NCBI RefSeq assembly: GCF_000002235.5
Contig: NW_022145604.1
Span: forward strand, 5,491,077-5,555,076
DNA: 64,000 bases
Origin: Strongylocentrotus purpuratus
Lineage: Eukaryota; Echinodermata; Echinoidea; Camarodonta; Strongylocentrotidae
Reading direction: 5' to 3'
Shown: in pieces, positions 1 to 9,766 of the stretch
How positions within the stretch are numbered: position 1 is the first letter of the stretch
How the letters are laid out: each line of letters begins with the position of its first letter
Translations under genes and position numbers: made by a program
The notes under the pieces: generated by a model
Seen by the model: only the letters and a program-made list of their open reading frames with translations
What the model was told of the DNA's origin: nothing
Database searches by the model: none

Positions 1-830
1 AGCATTCATTTCCAGTTAAAAGTGATTTCCAGTTACCCAACTGGTTCCAGTTAGAATTCATTTCCAGTTACCCAATTGGTTCCAATTGGAAATATTTCCA
101 GTTACCCAACTGGATCCAATTGAAACCAGTTAATTTGCATATTATCTGCTTGTGTGCAGATCAATGTTTTATGTAATTTATTTTGATTTACAATGTATTT
201 ATTAATTAATTTTCATTTGCAAGTAATGCATTTGTTTTAGATAAATATAAAGATTAATTAGCAATGATAAGCATGTTCGTTAGTAACATATTTTTGTAAT
301 TACACAGATTAAAAGTCGATTAGTAAAACACTAACCATGTACAAAATACATCAAATACAAACATATAATGGCAATGCCTTCCTTGTTAAGTATATTATAT
401 GGTCTGCATATTATAATGCCCTTTACATTGTACTTAATGTAGACACATATAACAATGCTTCTGTGTTGTCATGAGCGATAATTAGTGCAAGAGCTAATTA
501 ACTTATAACTAATTAAGTTTATGCCAACTGTAAGTTTCAATTGGATCCAATTGAAACCAATTGAAGCCAACTGGTTTCAATAGGGAAATTGGAACAACTG
601 GTTCCAGTTGAAACCAATTAGGCAACTGGAACCAGTTGGTAATTGGTTTCAACTGGTTTCAATTGGATCCAGTTGGCAATTGGTTTCAACTGGTTTCAAT
701 TGGAACCAGTTGGCAACTGGTTTCAATTGGAACCAGTTGTTCCAATTTCCCTATTGAAACCAGTTGGCAACTGGTTTTAATTGGTTTTGCTCCAATTGGT
801 TTTAACTGGATTTTGGTCCTGGGCATCCAC
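1..830. repeat. CAATTG/CCAGTTGG minisatellite with AT-rich spacer
   Basis: Positions 1-130 and 541-830 are short diverged repeats built from CAATTGG, CCAGTTGG and CAACTGG, often joined by TTTCAA. Because the core words are near-palindromic, the array folds on itself: 566-613 and 721-768 are 48-nt inverted arms with one mismatch. Positions 131-540 are AT-rich and show no gene or recognised repeat. The open frame on the + strand at 636-842 only reads through the minisatellite (runs of Trp, Phe, Gln and Leu) and I do not regard it as coding. The shared Helitron body begins just downstream at about 825, so this may be internal to unit H0 or be sequence that H0 has swallowed. Confidence 0.75.
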
Positions 831-2460
831 GTCCAAACTTAGAGACCTATTTCCATCATTATTGCCGGGATTTTTATATAGTTTTCGTGAGTGGAGGTAT
901 GAAATCAAAGCTTATTTTGTGATTATTCTGGCCATGTTTACTCAGTTTTGATTATCATTTATTAAAGGAAAGTTTTCACAAGAAAATCAGAGAAAAACAT
1001 CGTTCAGTTTCAAGAGCTCTGCCGTACGCATACAGTGTGTAGTGCAGTGCAGCTGCGCTGGCTGCTCGACTGAGCTGAGTGAGTGAGTGAGCTAGCTATA
1101 CAGAGTCGAAGAGACTATGAAGGGCCAAACATGCCAATATTCGACAACTATACGCTATATTATGTATCCATCCATGCGACTATTTATGTCTATCCATTCA
1201 TTGAAGTAGGCCTACACGTGAACACAAAAGCGGGCAGGCCGAAGTGCCATAAGATCGTTGGGGGGAGGGGGGGGGGGGGCAAAATATTTTTTTTGCATCT
1301 TACATGTTACAACAAAAATCTGCATCTTACATGTTACATGCAGACCCCACAAAACATTTTTCAAAGTGTGGGGGGGGGGGGGGGGGGATCAGGTAGATCG
1401 AAGCGAGTTGAGTGTAGGCGTGGGGTCCACGGGTTTCAAGGGGCCATAAACCCCCGAAAGCTCGGGGGGTTTAGGCGTTTAATTAGGGTCAGATGAGCAT
1501 ATTTTCAATACTTTATTTGGCGTGGGGTCAATACGTAGAGTTGCGTAGTGTTGCGTACCAACTACGCTGACCTACGTTACTATATGCTGGGGGACGGAAA
1601 GGGGTACGCAAGATGAACGAAAACAATTCAACATGTTTAATTTTTTCGCGTACTTTCGGCGTAGAAACTTGACGCAGAAAGTACGCCTTTTTACGCAACA
1701 CTACGCTACATGACTACGCAACAGTACGCTACCCTACGCCAGATTGACAAAGCAGTAAAAGCTTTCCACACAGTAAGCAACCATAAGCAAACCTGTACGC
1801 CAGCCTACGCATAACCTACGCAGGGACTATTTTCCCATTAATACGCAGCCTAATTTCTGCGTAGTCGGTACGCCACACTACGGAACTCTACGCAGTTCCA
1901 GTGGCTTAAAGAATAACTACCGGTATAGTTGGATCGTTTTTTTTTTTTTATATAAGGCCAAATTTAAAAAAAAACATGTTTAGCTTCCTGTTTTTTTGAA
2001 AAATGGGAAGGAGGCCCTTTTTTTCTTCTTTTTTCTTTCAAAATGGCCGCTCCATACATTTTCCCTGACATTCAGGCTATTTTTCAAGATGGCGGCCGAC
2101 AATTTTTTTTTTTTCTTTTTTAAAATCAGAAATACATTTTAGCAGTGCTTTTCATGTTTTTTTTCTTTCAAAAAAAAAAAAATAATAAAAAAAAAATAAA
2201 TAATAAATTAAAAAAAAATAGGAGACGGCCCCCAAAAAGGAAGCAGGCGGGAACGCTGTTTTTTTCTTTCAAAAATAAAAAAAATAAAAAAATAAAATAT
2301 TTTTAAAAAAAGCGGGCGGGGACGCTAAACATGTATATTTTTTTAATGGCCTGAATGGCAAATAAAGTTCTTGGTGGTTTTAATTTAGACAGTCTTTATA
2401 TATCTATTTACACCCCCCGCCCCCCTCTAGAATCCCGCGGATTTCCGCGGGTCCTGCTAG
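825..2460 (+). mobile_element. Helitron-like unit H0 (left part unclear), tail type A
   Basis: This is the first of nine collinear units. Module order: shared body starting at the word CCACGTCCAAACTTAGAGAC (about 830), a G-tract with a gtaggcgtggggtccacggg repeat (about 1370-1440), the TACGC/GCGTA module (about 1520-1920), TATATAAGG at about 1950, a YY1-like AAGATGGCGGC at 2086, A-rich blocks with ggaggcggcccccaaaaagg repeats, an AATAAA at about 2360, and a 3' end made of hairpin CCCGCGGATTTCCGCGGG (2434-2451), TCCTG and CTAG (2457-2460). A GC-rich hairpin a few bases before CTRR is the Helitron 3' signature. The 5' end was not found; it may be left of the window. No Rep/helicase coding sequence is present, so the copy is non-autonomous. 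Confidence 0.7.
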
Positions 2461-2689
2461 TCCATATAATAATACGCTAAGGCGTCGAGGGGGGTATCCG
2501 GGGTCCATTTTACGGCGCCCAAATCTCCCCTCCCGCCCGCCCCCGGGCGCCGCCGGGCGGTCCCGCGGACGGACGGGGTTTCAATCTACGGAATTGGCCA
2601 CGTCCCGGCCCGGTGCGACGTCCCGGTCGTCGTCGACGTCGTCGATGCGTCCGCACGTCCCACTTATACGTCACGAATTTCATGCATTA

Positions 2690-2815
2690 GCATGAAACGG
2701 AAGTGGACGAGCGGTCTGAGGCGCCGGTTGCGTTCGATTCGCCGGCAGCTCTTGCACTTTTTGCACGCACGGGTTCGATCCCGCCTCCGTCTCAAGTGTT
2801 TTTTTTTTCTTCCCC
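2690..2815 (+). tRNA. tRNA-like sequence (class II, Ser/Leu-like) in Helitron H1; probable pseudogene or SINE head
   Basis: The sequence has an A-box-like word GGACGAGCGGTCTGAGGC and a B-box GGTTCGATCCC at tRNA spacing, a 7-nt acceptor strand ACGGAAG whose partner CCTCCGT pairs at six of seven positions, and a T-run right after it that could act as a Pol III terminator. The D arm resembles eukaryotic tRNA-Leu/Ser, with a long variable region. A GCG stem closing a 7-nt loop TTCGATT would give anticodon CGA (Ser). The T arm appears one nucleotide short, so a working tRNA is doubtful. An almost identical copy lies in H4 (9996-10120). Pol III promoter boxes inside a Helitron head could drive a short transcript, but that is inference. 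Confidence 0.45.
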
Positions 2816-3509
2816 GTGTTTGTTTTGTATATTTTAGATTTTGTAATCTTTACCATTTTTTAAATTTTAATTAAAATGTAGACCTCATATTTAAAATTTA
2901 AACGAGTTGAGTCTTTATTTGATATTTATTAGCTTATTTCATGATCAGCGCAACAGTCTGAAAAGATGTCTTCCCATCCACGTCCAAACTTAGAGACCTA
3001 TTTCCATCATTATTGCCGGGATTTTTATATAGTTTTCGTGAGTGGAGGTATGAAATCAAAGCTTATTTTGTGATTATTCTGGCCATGTTTACTCAGTTTT
3101 GATTATCATTTATTAAAGGAAAGTTTTCACAAGAAAATCAGAGAAAAACAGCGTTCAGTTTCAAGAGCTCTGCCGTACGCATACAGTGTGTAGTGCAGTG
3201 CACTCTGGCTGCGCTGGCTGCTCGACTGAGTGAGTGAGTGAGCTATTCAGAGTCGAAGAGACTATGAAGGGCCAAACATGCCAATATTCGACAACTATAC
3301 GCTATATTATGTATCCATCCATGCGACTATTTATGTCTATCCATTCATTGAAGTAGGCCTACACGTGAACACAACAGCGGGCAGGCCGAAGTGCCATAAG
3401 ATCGTTGGGGGGGGGGGGGCAAAATATTTTTTTTTGCATCTTACATGTTACAAAAAAAATCTGCATCTTACATGTTACATGCAGACCCCACAAAACATTT
3501 TTCAAAGTG

Positions 3510-3775
3510 TGGGGGGGGGGGGGTCAGGTAGATCGAGGCGAGTTGAGTGTAGGCGTGGGGTCCACGGGTTGTGGGGGGGGGGGCGAGGGGGATCAGGTGT
3601 ATTGAAGCGAGTTGAGTGTAGGCGTGGGGTCCACGGGTTGTGGGGGGGGGTACGGGGGGGATCAGGTAGATCGAAGCGAGTTGAGTGTAGGCGTGGGGTC
3701 CACGGGTTGGGGGGACGGGGGGGGGGATCGGTAGCTCGAAGCGAGTTGAGTGTATGCGTGGGGTCCACGGGGGTA
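3510..3775 (+). repeat. G-tract minisatellite, four ~64-bp units
   Basis: Four tandem units each consist of a run of 7-12 G followed by a conserved segment containing gatcgaagcgagttgagtgt and aggcgtggggtccacggg. H4 has two such units and H0 one, so copy number varies between otherwise similar Helitron units. The Gly/Arg/Val-rich open frames over it come from low-complexity G runs and are not credible genes. Confidence 0.85.
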
Positions 3776-4692
3776 GAGTTGCGTACCATAGGGTCACTAA
3801 TTGGCGTGGGGTCAATACGTAGAGTTGCGTAGTGTTGCGTACCAACTACGCTGGCCTACGTTACTATATGCTGAGGGACGGAAAGGGGTACGCAAGATGA
3901 ACGAAAAAATTTCAACATGTTTAATTTTTTTCGCGTACTTTCGGCGTAGAAACTTGACGCAGAAAGTACGCCTTTTTACGCAACACTACGCTACATGACT
4001 ACGCAACAGTACGCTACCCTACGCCAAATCGACAAAGCAGTAAAAGCTTTCCACACAGTAAGCAACCATAAGCAAACCTGTACGCCAGCCTACGCATAAC
4101 CTACGCAGGGACTATTTTCCCATTAATACGCAGCCTAATTTCTGCGTAGTCGGTACGCCACACTACGGAACTCTACGCAGTTCAAGTGGCTTAAAGAATA
4201 ACTACCGGTACAGTTGGATCTTTTTTTTATTTTTTATATAAGGCCAAATTTAAAAAAAAACATGTTTAGCGTCCTGTTTTTCGACAAATGGGAAGGAGGG
4301 GGCCCTTTTTTTTTTTTCTCTCAAAATGGCGGCTCCGTACATTTTCCCTGACATTTGAGCTATTTTTCAAGATGGCGGCCGACAATTTTTTTTTTCTTTT
4401 TTAAAATCAGAAATACATTTTAGCGGTGCTTTTCATGTTTTTTTTCTTTCAAAAAAAAATAGGAGGCGGCCCCCAAAAAGGAAGCTGGCGGGGACGCTGT
4501 TTTTTTTTCTTTAAAAAAAAAAATAGGAGGCGGCCCCCAAAAAAGAAGCGGGCGGGGACGCTAAACATGTATATTTCTTAATGGCCTGAATGGCAAATAA
4601 AGTTCTTGGTGGTTTTAATTTAGACAGTCTCTATATATCTATTTACACCCCCACCCCCTCTAGAATCCCGCGGATTTCCGCGGGTCCTGCTA

Positions 4693-7410
4693 TCTATATA
4701 AGTAATACGCTAAGGCTCCGCGGGGGGCGCGACGTCTCGGCGAGCCTTTGTATTCTATTGTTTTTTAATGAGATCGCCGACCCAAGTTGGTGCGGCTATC
4801 TCCTCCTGAACCCTCCCCTCGGGGTACCCGTGCCCGGTGCCATCGTCCGCGGGAGAGTCTACTCTGTGGAATTGGCTATACTCCGCCCGAGTTCCTCCTC
4901 CGTGTCGACGTCCAGGGCGAAAACAGACGCGATATGCATAATGCAGGATATGCGTGACGACAGAGATACCTCATGGATATTCAACATGACATCCGTAAAC
5001 ACACGACCGATGACCATCCACTCACATTAAGTTGCGTATTAAATGCACGACGCACAGGCTCGGGCTTACCCGAGTAAAGCATCTTTCTATAGGATATCCT
5101 TTGTATAGTAGCTGCACAAGCCACAGAGATGCACACAAAGCTTCCCGTCCACGTCCAAACTTAGGGACCTATTTCCATCATGATTGCCGCGATTTGTATA
5201 TAGTTTTCGTGAATGGAGGTATGACATCAAAGCTTATTTTGTGATTATTACGGCCATGCTACTACATTTTGATTATCATTTTCTAAAGGAAAGTTTTCAC
5301 AAGAAAACCATTGGACTGACAGTTCTGTCGCAAGCTGCCTTCAGTCCTCACACATACAGAACACACAGTGCAGTGTAACACCGGCACCACGCACCGCAGG
5401 CGTCCGAGGCCGGCGGCGTCGGTGTTCGAGCTGTCTGGAGTTACGCTGGAGTGTGTGTGAGTTGAGCTGAGCTCGAGTCGAAGAGATTTGACACTTTGAA
5501 ATTGTTATCTGTTGGTTTGCATCATTATTGCCGCGATTTCAATATAGTTTCGTGAATAGATTTACGAAACCTGAGCTTAGAATTAGTAAAAGTATTACTA
5601 ATGTCTACGTTTTTAAACGACTGTCTGATTTTCTTGTGAAAATTTTACTTTGAAAAATGATTATCGAAATTCATGGTCAGAAATAATCACAATCTAGGGT
5701 CTATTAATTATGTTACAGTTCTTGCATCAAATCAATGCATGAAAACTTAGTTATTGAACTAGAAAAATGTTTTTTTTTTAAATAGGCAATTAGACCTAGG
5801 TCTATGAAGTATTAAGCCTGAAACCTTCGCCTACTAAACAAATCTCAACAAAGTGTAGGCCTATCCTTTTATGAATTAATGAAAAAGTAGCCCCAGAAAA
5901 AAGAGCCCCCGAAAGTTGAAAAAGTAGCCCTCGAAAATTTCCCAAAAATTTGAAATGGAGCCCCGAAATGAAAAAACTTAATTTTTTGCCTGCGCCCCCC
6001 CCCCCCTCTAGAATCCCGCGGATTTCCGCGGGTCCTGAGTTGAGTGTATATATAATATAGATCTAGGCGTGGGGTCCACGGGTTTCAAGGGGCCATAAAC
6101 CCCCAAAAGCTTGGGGGTTACGTTCTTCAAAGTTGGGGGGGGGGGGGGGAGAGATCAGATCACGGCGAGTTGAGTGTATATACAATATAGGCGTGGGGTC
6201 CACAGGTTTCAAGGGTCCATAAACCCCGAAAGCTTGGGGGGTTTAGGCGTTTAATTAGGGTCAGATGAGCATAGTTTTAATACTTTATTTGTGACACTTG
6301 CGGGTCACTAATTGGCGTGGGGTCAATATGTAGTGTTGCGTACCAACTAAGCTGGCCTACGTTACTATATGCTGAGGGACGGAAAGAGGTACGCAAGATG
6401 AACGAAAACAATTCAACATGTTTAATTTTTTTCGCGTAGTTTCGGCGTAGAAACTTGACGCAGAAAGTACGCCTTTTTACGCAACACTACGCTACTTGAC
6501 TACACAACAGTACGCTACCCTACGCCAGATCGTCAAAGCAGTAAAAGCTTTCTACACAGTAAGCAACCATAAGCAAACCTGTACGCCAGCCTACGCATAA
6601 CCTACGCAGGGACTATTTTCCCATTAATACGCAGCCTAATTTCTGCGTAGTCGGTACGCCACACTACGGAACTCTACGCAGTTCCAGTGGCTTATAGAAT
6701 AACTACAGGTACAGTTGGATCGTTTTTTATTTTTTATATAAGGCCAAATTAAAAAAAAAACATGTTTAGCGTCCTGTTTTTTCGAAAAATGGGAAGGAGG
6801 AGGCCCTTTTTTTTTTTTTTTTTTCTTTCAAAATGGCCGCTCCGTACATTTTCCCTGACAGTTTTTTTTTCTTTTTTAAAATCAGAAATACATTTTAGCA
6901 GTGCTTTTCATGTTTTTTTTCTTTCAAAAAATAAAAAAATAAAAATGAAAAAAAAATGAAAAAATAAATAATAATAGGAGGCGGCCCCCAAAAAGGAAGC
7001 AGGCGGGGACGCTGTTTTTTTTCCTTGCAAAAAAAAAAAAAAAAAAAAATAATATTAAACAATTCCAAATTTTTTTAAAAATTTTTAAAAAAATTAAAAA
7101 AATTAAAAAAAATTAAAATAAAATAGGAGGCGGCTTCCAAAAAGGAAGCAGGCGGGGACGCTGTTTTTTTTCTTTCAAAAAAAAAAAAAAAAAAAAAAAA
7201 TCAAAAAAAATTCAAAAAAATTTCAAAAAAAAAAAAATAGGAGGCGGCCCCCAAAAAGGAAGCGGGCGGGGAAGCTAAACATATATATTTTTATAATGGC
7301 CTGAATGGCAAATAAAGTTCTTGGTGGTTTTAATTTAGGCAGTCTCTATATATCTATTTACACCCCCCGCCCCCCTCTAGAATCCCGCGGATTTCCGCGG
7401 GTCCTGCTAG
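4693..7410 (+). mobile_element. Helitron-like unit H2, head type II, tail type A
   Basis: It begins TCTATATAAGTAATACGC. The type II head (to about 5030) is GC-rich, different from type I, and carries an AATGAGATCGCCGACC word shared with H3, H7 and H8. A small palindrome CTCGGGCTTACCCGAG lies at 5059-5074 and a GC-rich hairpin at 5377-5426. Body arms at about 5239-5325 and 5621-5695 are inverted relative to each other. A second copy of the type A terminal hairpin lies at about 6013-6031 but runs into agttgagtgt instead of CTAG. The TACGC module is at 6313-6700. Three ggaggcggccc(cc/tt)caaaaagg units precede the real 3' end, CTAG at 7407-7410. The YY1-like block seen in other units is deleted here. 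Confidence 0.75.
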
Positions 7411-9766
7411 TCTATAATAGTAATACGCTAAGGCTCCGCGGGGGGCGCGACGTCTCCGCCAGCCTTTGTATTCTATTGTTTTTTAATGAGATCGCCGACC
7501 CAAGTTGGTGCGGCTATCTCCTCCTGAACCCTGCCCTCGGGGTACCGGTGACCGGTGCCGTCGTCCGCGGGAGAGTCTACTCTAGCGAATTGGCTATACT
7601 CCGCCCGAGGTCCTCCTCCGTGTCGACGTCCAGGGCGAAAACAGACGCGACATGCATAATGCAGGATATGCGTGACGACAGAGCTACCTCATGGATATTC
7701 AACATTGACACACGACCGATGACTATCCGTATAAAATTGTATACACAAAAATCGGTCGTAAAAAAACTCGAACCATATTCCATACCTTACCTGGCTTACC
7801 ATGTCGCACGCAAGTACGCCAAAACACATACATTTTCGCAGTTGCGAGATCGAGACGGAGCGTAGGGCTCGAGTTTTTGGCGGTCGATTTTGTTTTGGTA
7901 GAAGCTGAATCTAGACCATGAACCACTAAACATCGCGAAACTGCAATCAATTTCCATCACGAATTCACGATTGCTGCAATATTATAAAGTTTCCATTAAT
8001 AGAGGTATGAAATTAAAGCCTATTTTGTGATGTTCTCGCCATGTTTACGTAATTTTGATAATCATTTCTTCAAAGTAAACAAAATCACCGTAACTGCATT
8101 GCCACTGTGTAGTGTGTGTGAGATGAGCTGAGTTGCAGTTGAAAGTGTGTGAGTTGAATTCGAGTCGAAGAGATTTGACACTTTGAAATTGTTATCTGTT
8201 GGTTTGCATCATTATTGCCGCGATTTCAATATAGTTTCGTGAATAGATTTACGAAACCTGAGCTTAGAATTAGTAAAAGTATTACTAGACTCTAATGTCT
8301 ACGTTTTTAAAAGACTGTCTGATTTTCCTGTGAAAATTTTACTTTGAAAAATGATTATCGAAATTCATGGTCAGAAATAATCACAATCTAGGGTCTATTA
8401 TGTTACAGTTCTTGCATCAAATCAATGCATGAAAACTTAGTTATTGAACTAGAAAAATGTTGTTGTTTTTTTAAAATAGGCAATTATGAAGTAGGAAGCC
8501 TGAAACCTAATAGCCTACTAAACAAATCTCAACAAAGTGTAGGCCTATCCTTATATGAATTAATGAAAAAGTAGCCCCAGAAAAAAGAGCCCCCGAAAAT
8601 TTCCCTAAAATTTGAAATGGAGCCCCCGAAATGAAAAACTTAATTTTTTGCCTGCGCACCCCCTCTGGAATCCCGCGGATTTCCGCGGGTCCTGAGTTGA
8701 GTGTATATATAATATAGGCGTGGGGTCCACGGGTTTCAAGGGGCCATAAACCCCCAAAAGCTTGGGGTTACGTTTTTCAAAGTTGGGGGGGGGGGGAGAG
8801 ATCAGATCGCAGCGAGTTGAGTGTATATATAATATAGGCGTGGGGTCCACGGGTTTCAAGGGGCCATAAACCCCCGAAAGCTCGGGGGTTTTAGGCGTAT
8901 AGGGTCAGATGAGCATATTTTTAATACTTTATTTGTGACACTTGCGGGTCACTAATTGGCGTGGGGTCGATACGTAGAGTTGCGTAGTGTTGCGTAACGA
9001 CTACGCTGGCCTACGTTACTATATGCTGAGGGACGGAAAGGGGTACGCAAGATGAACGAAAACAATTCAACCTGTTTAATTTTTTTCGCCATCTTACGCA
9101 TAACCTACGCAGGGACCATTTCCCCATTAATACGCAGCCTAATTTCTGCGTAGTCGGTAGGCCACACTACGGAACTCTACGCAGTTCCAGTGGCTTAAAG
9201 AATAACTACCGGTACAGTTGGATCGTTTTTTTAGTTTTTATATAAGGCCTAATTAAAAAAAAAACATGTTTAGCTTCCTGTTTTTTCGAAAAATGGGAAG
9301 GAGGAGGCCCTTTTTTTTAATTTTTATTTTCTTTCAAAATGGCCGCTCCGTACATTTTTCCTGACATTCAGGCTATTTTTCAAGATGGCGGCCGACAATT
9401 TTTTTTTTTCTTTTTTAAAATCAGAAATACATTTTAGCAGTGCTTTTCATGTTTTTTTCTTTCAAAAAAAAAAAAAAAAAAAAAAAATAATAATAAAAAA
9501 TAGGAGGCGGCCCCCAAAAAGGAAGCAGGCGGGGACGCTGTTTTTTAAGAAAGAAAAAAAAAAAAAACTTTTCAAAAAATTTCAAAAAAAAAAATAGGAG
9601 GCGGCCCCCAAAAAGGAAGCGGGCGGGGACGCTTAACATGTATATTTCTTAATGGCCTGAATGGCAAATAAAGTTCTTGGTGGTTTTAATTTAGACAGTC
9701 TCTATATATCTATTTACGCCCCCCGCCCCCCTCTAGGACCCCGCGGATTTCCGCGGGTCCTGCTAG
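7411..9766 (+). mobile_element. Helitron-like unit H3, head type II, tail type A
   Basis: It begins TCTATAATAGTAATACGC right after the CTAG of H2. The type II head runs to about 7730 and then diverges: 7735-7980 holds unit-specific sequence. Inverted body arms lie at about 8025-8095 and 8312-8392. A by-passed terminal hairpin lies at about 8670-8690 and continues as TCCTGAGTTGAGTG. The TACGC module (8958-9220) has lost roughly its middle half. A YY1-like AAGATGGCGGC is at 9382. The 3' end is a variant hairpin (CCCCGCGG...) with CTAG at 9763-9766. No transposase frame is present. Confidence 0.72.

Larger units (their letters stand above)
2461..4692 (+). mobile_element. Helitron-like unit H1, head type I, tail type A
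   Basis: It begins TCCATATAATAATACGC directly after the CTAG of H0. The type I head (2461-2690) is very GC- and CpG-rich in an AT-rich setting and is followed by a tRNA-like sequence (2690-2815) and a T-run. The shared body starts at about 2975. Four copies of a ~64-bp G-tract repeat lie at about 3510-3775, the TACGC/GCGTA module at 3803-4200, and a YY1-like site at 4369. The 3' hairpin ends at about 4685 and is followed by TCCTGCTA; the final G of CTAG is missing before the next head. H1 (2,232 bp) matches H4 (2,218 bp) in module order and almost in length, so the two probably arose by recent duplication. Confidence 0.75.

Noticed and set aside
3278-3832. Gly/Arg-rich open frames across Helitron G-runs
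   Set aside because: The composition comes from homopolymer G and a minisatellite; no conserved domain, and length varies with G-run length.
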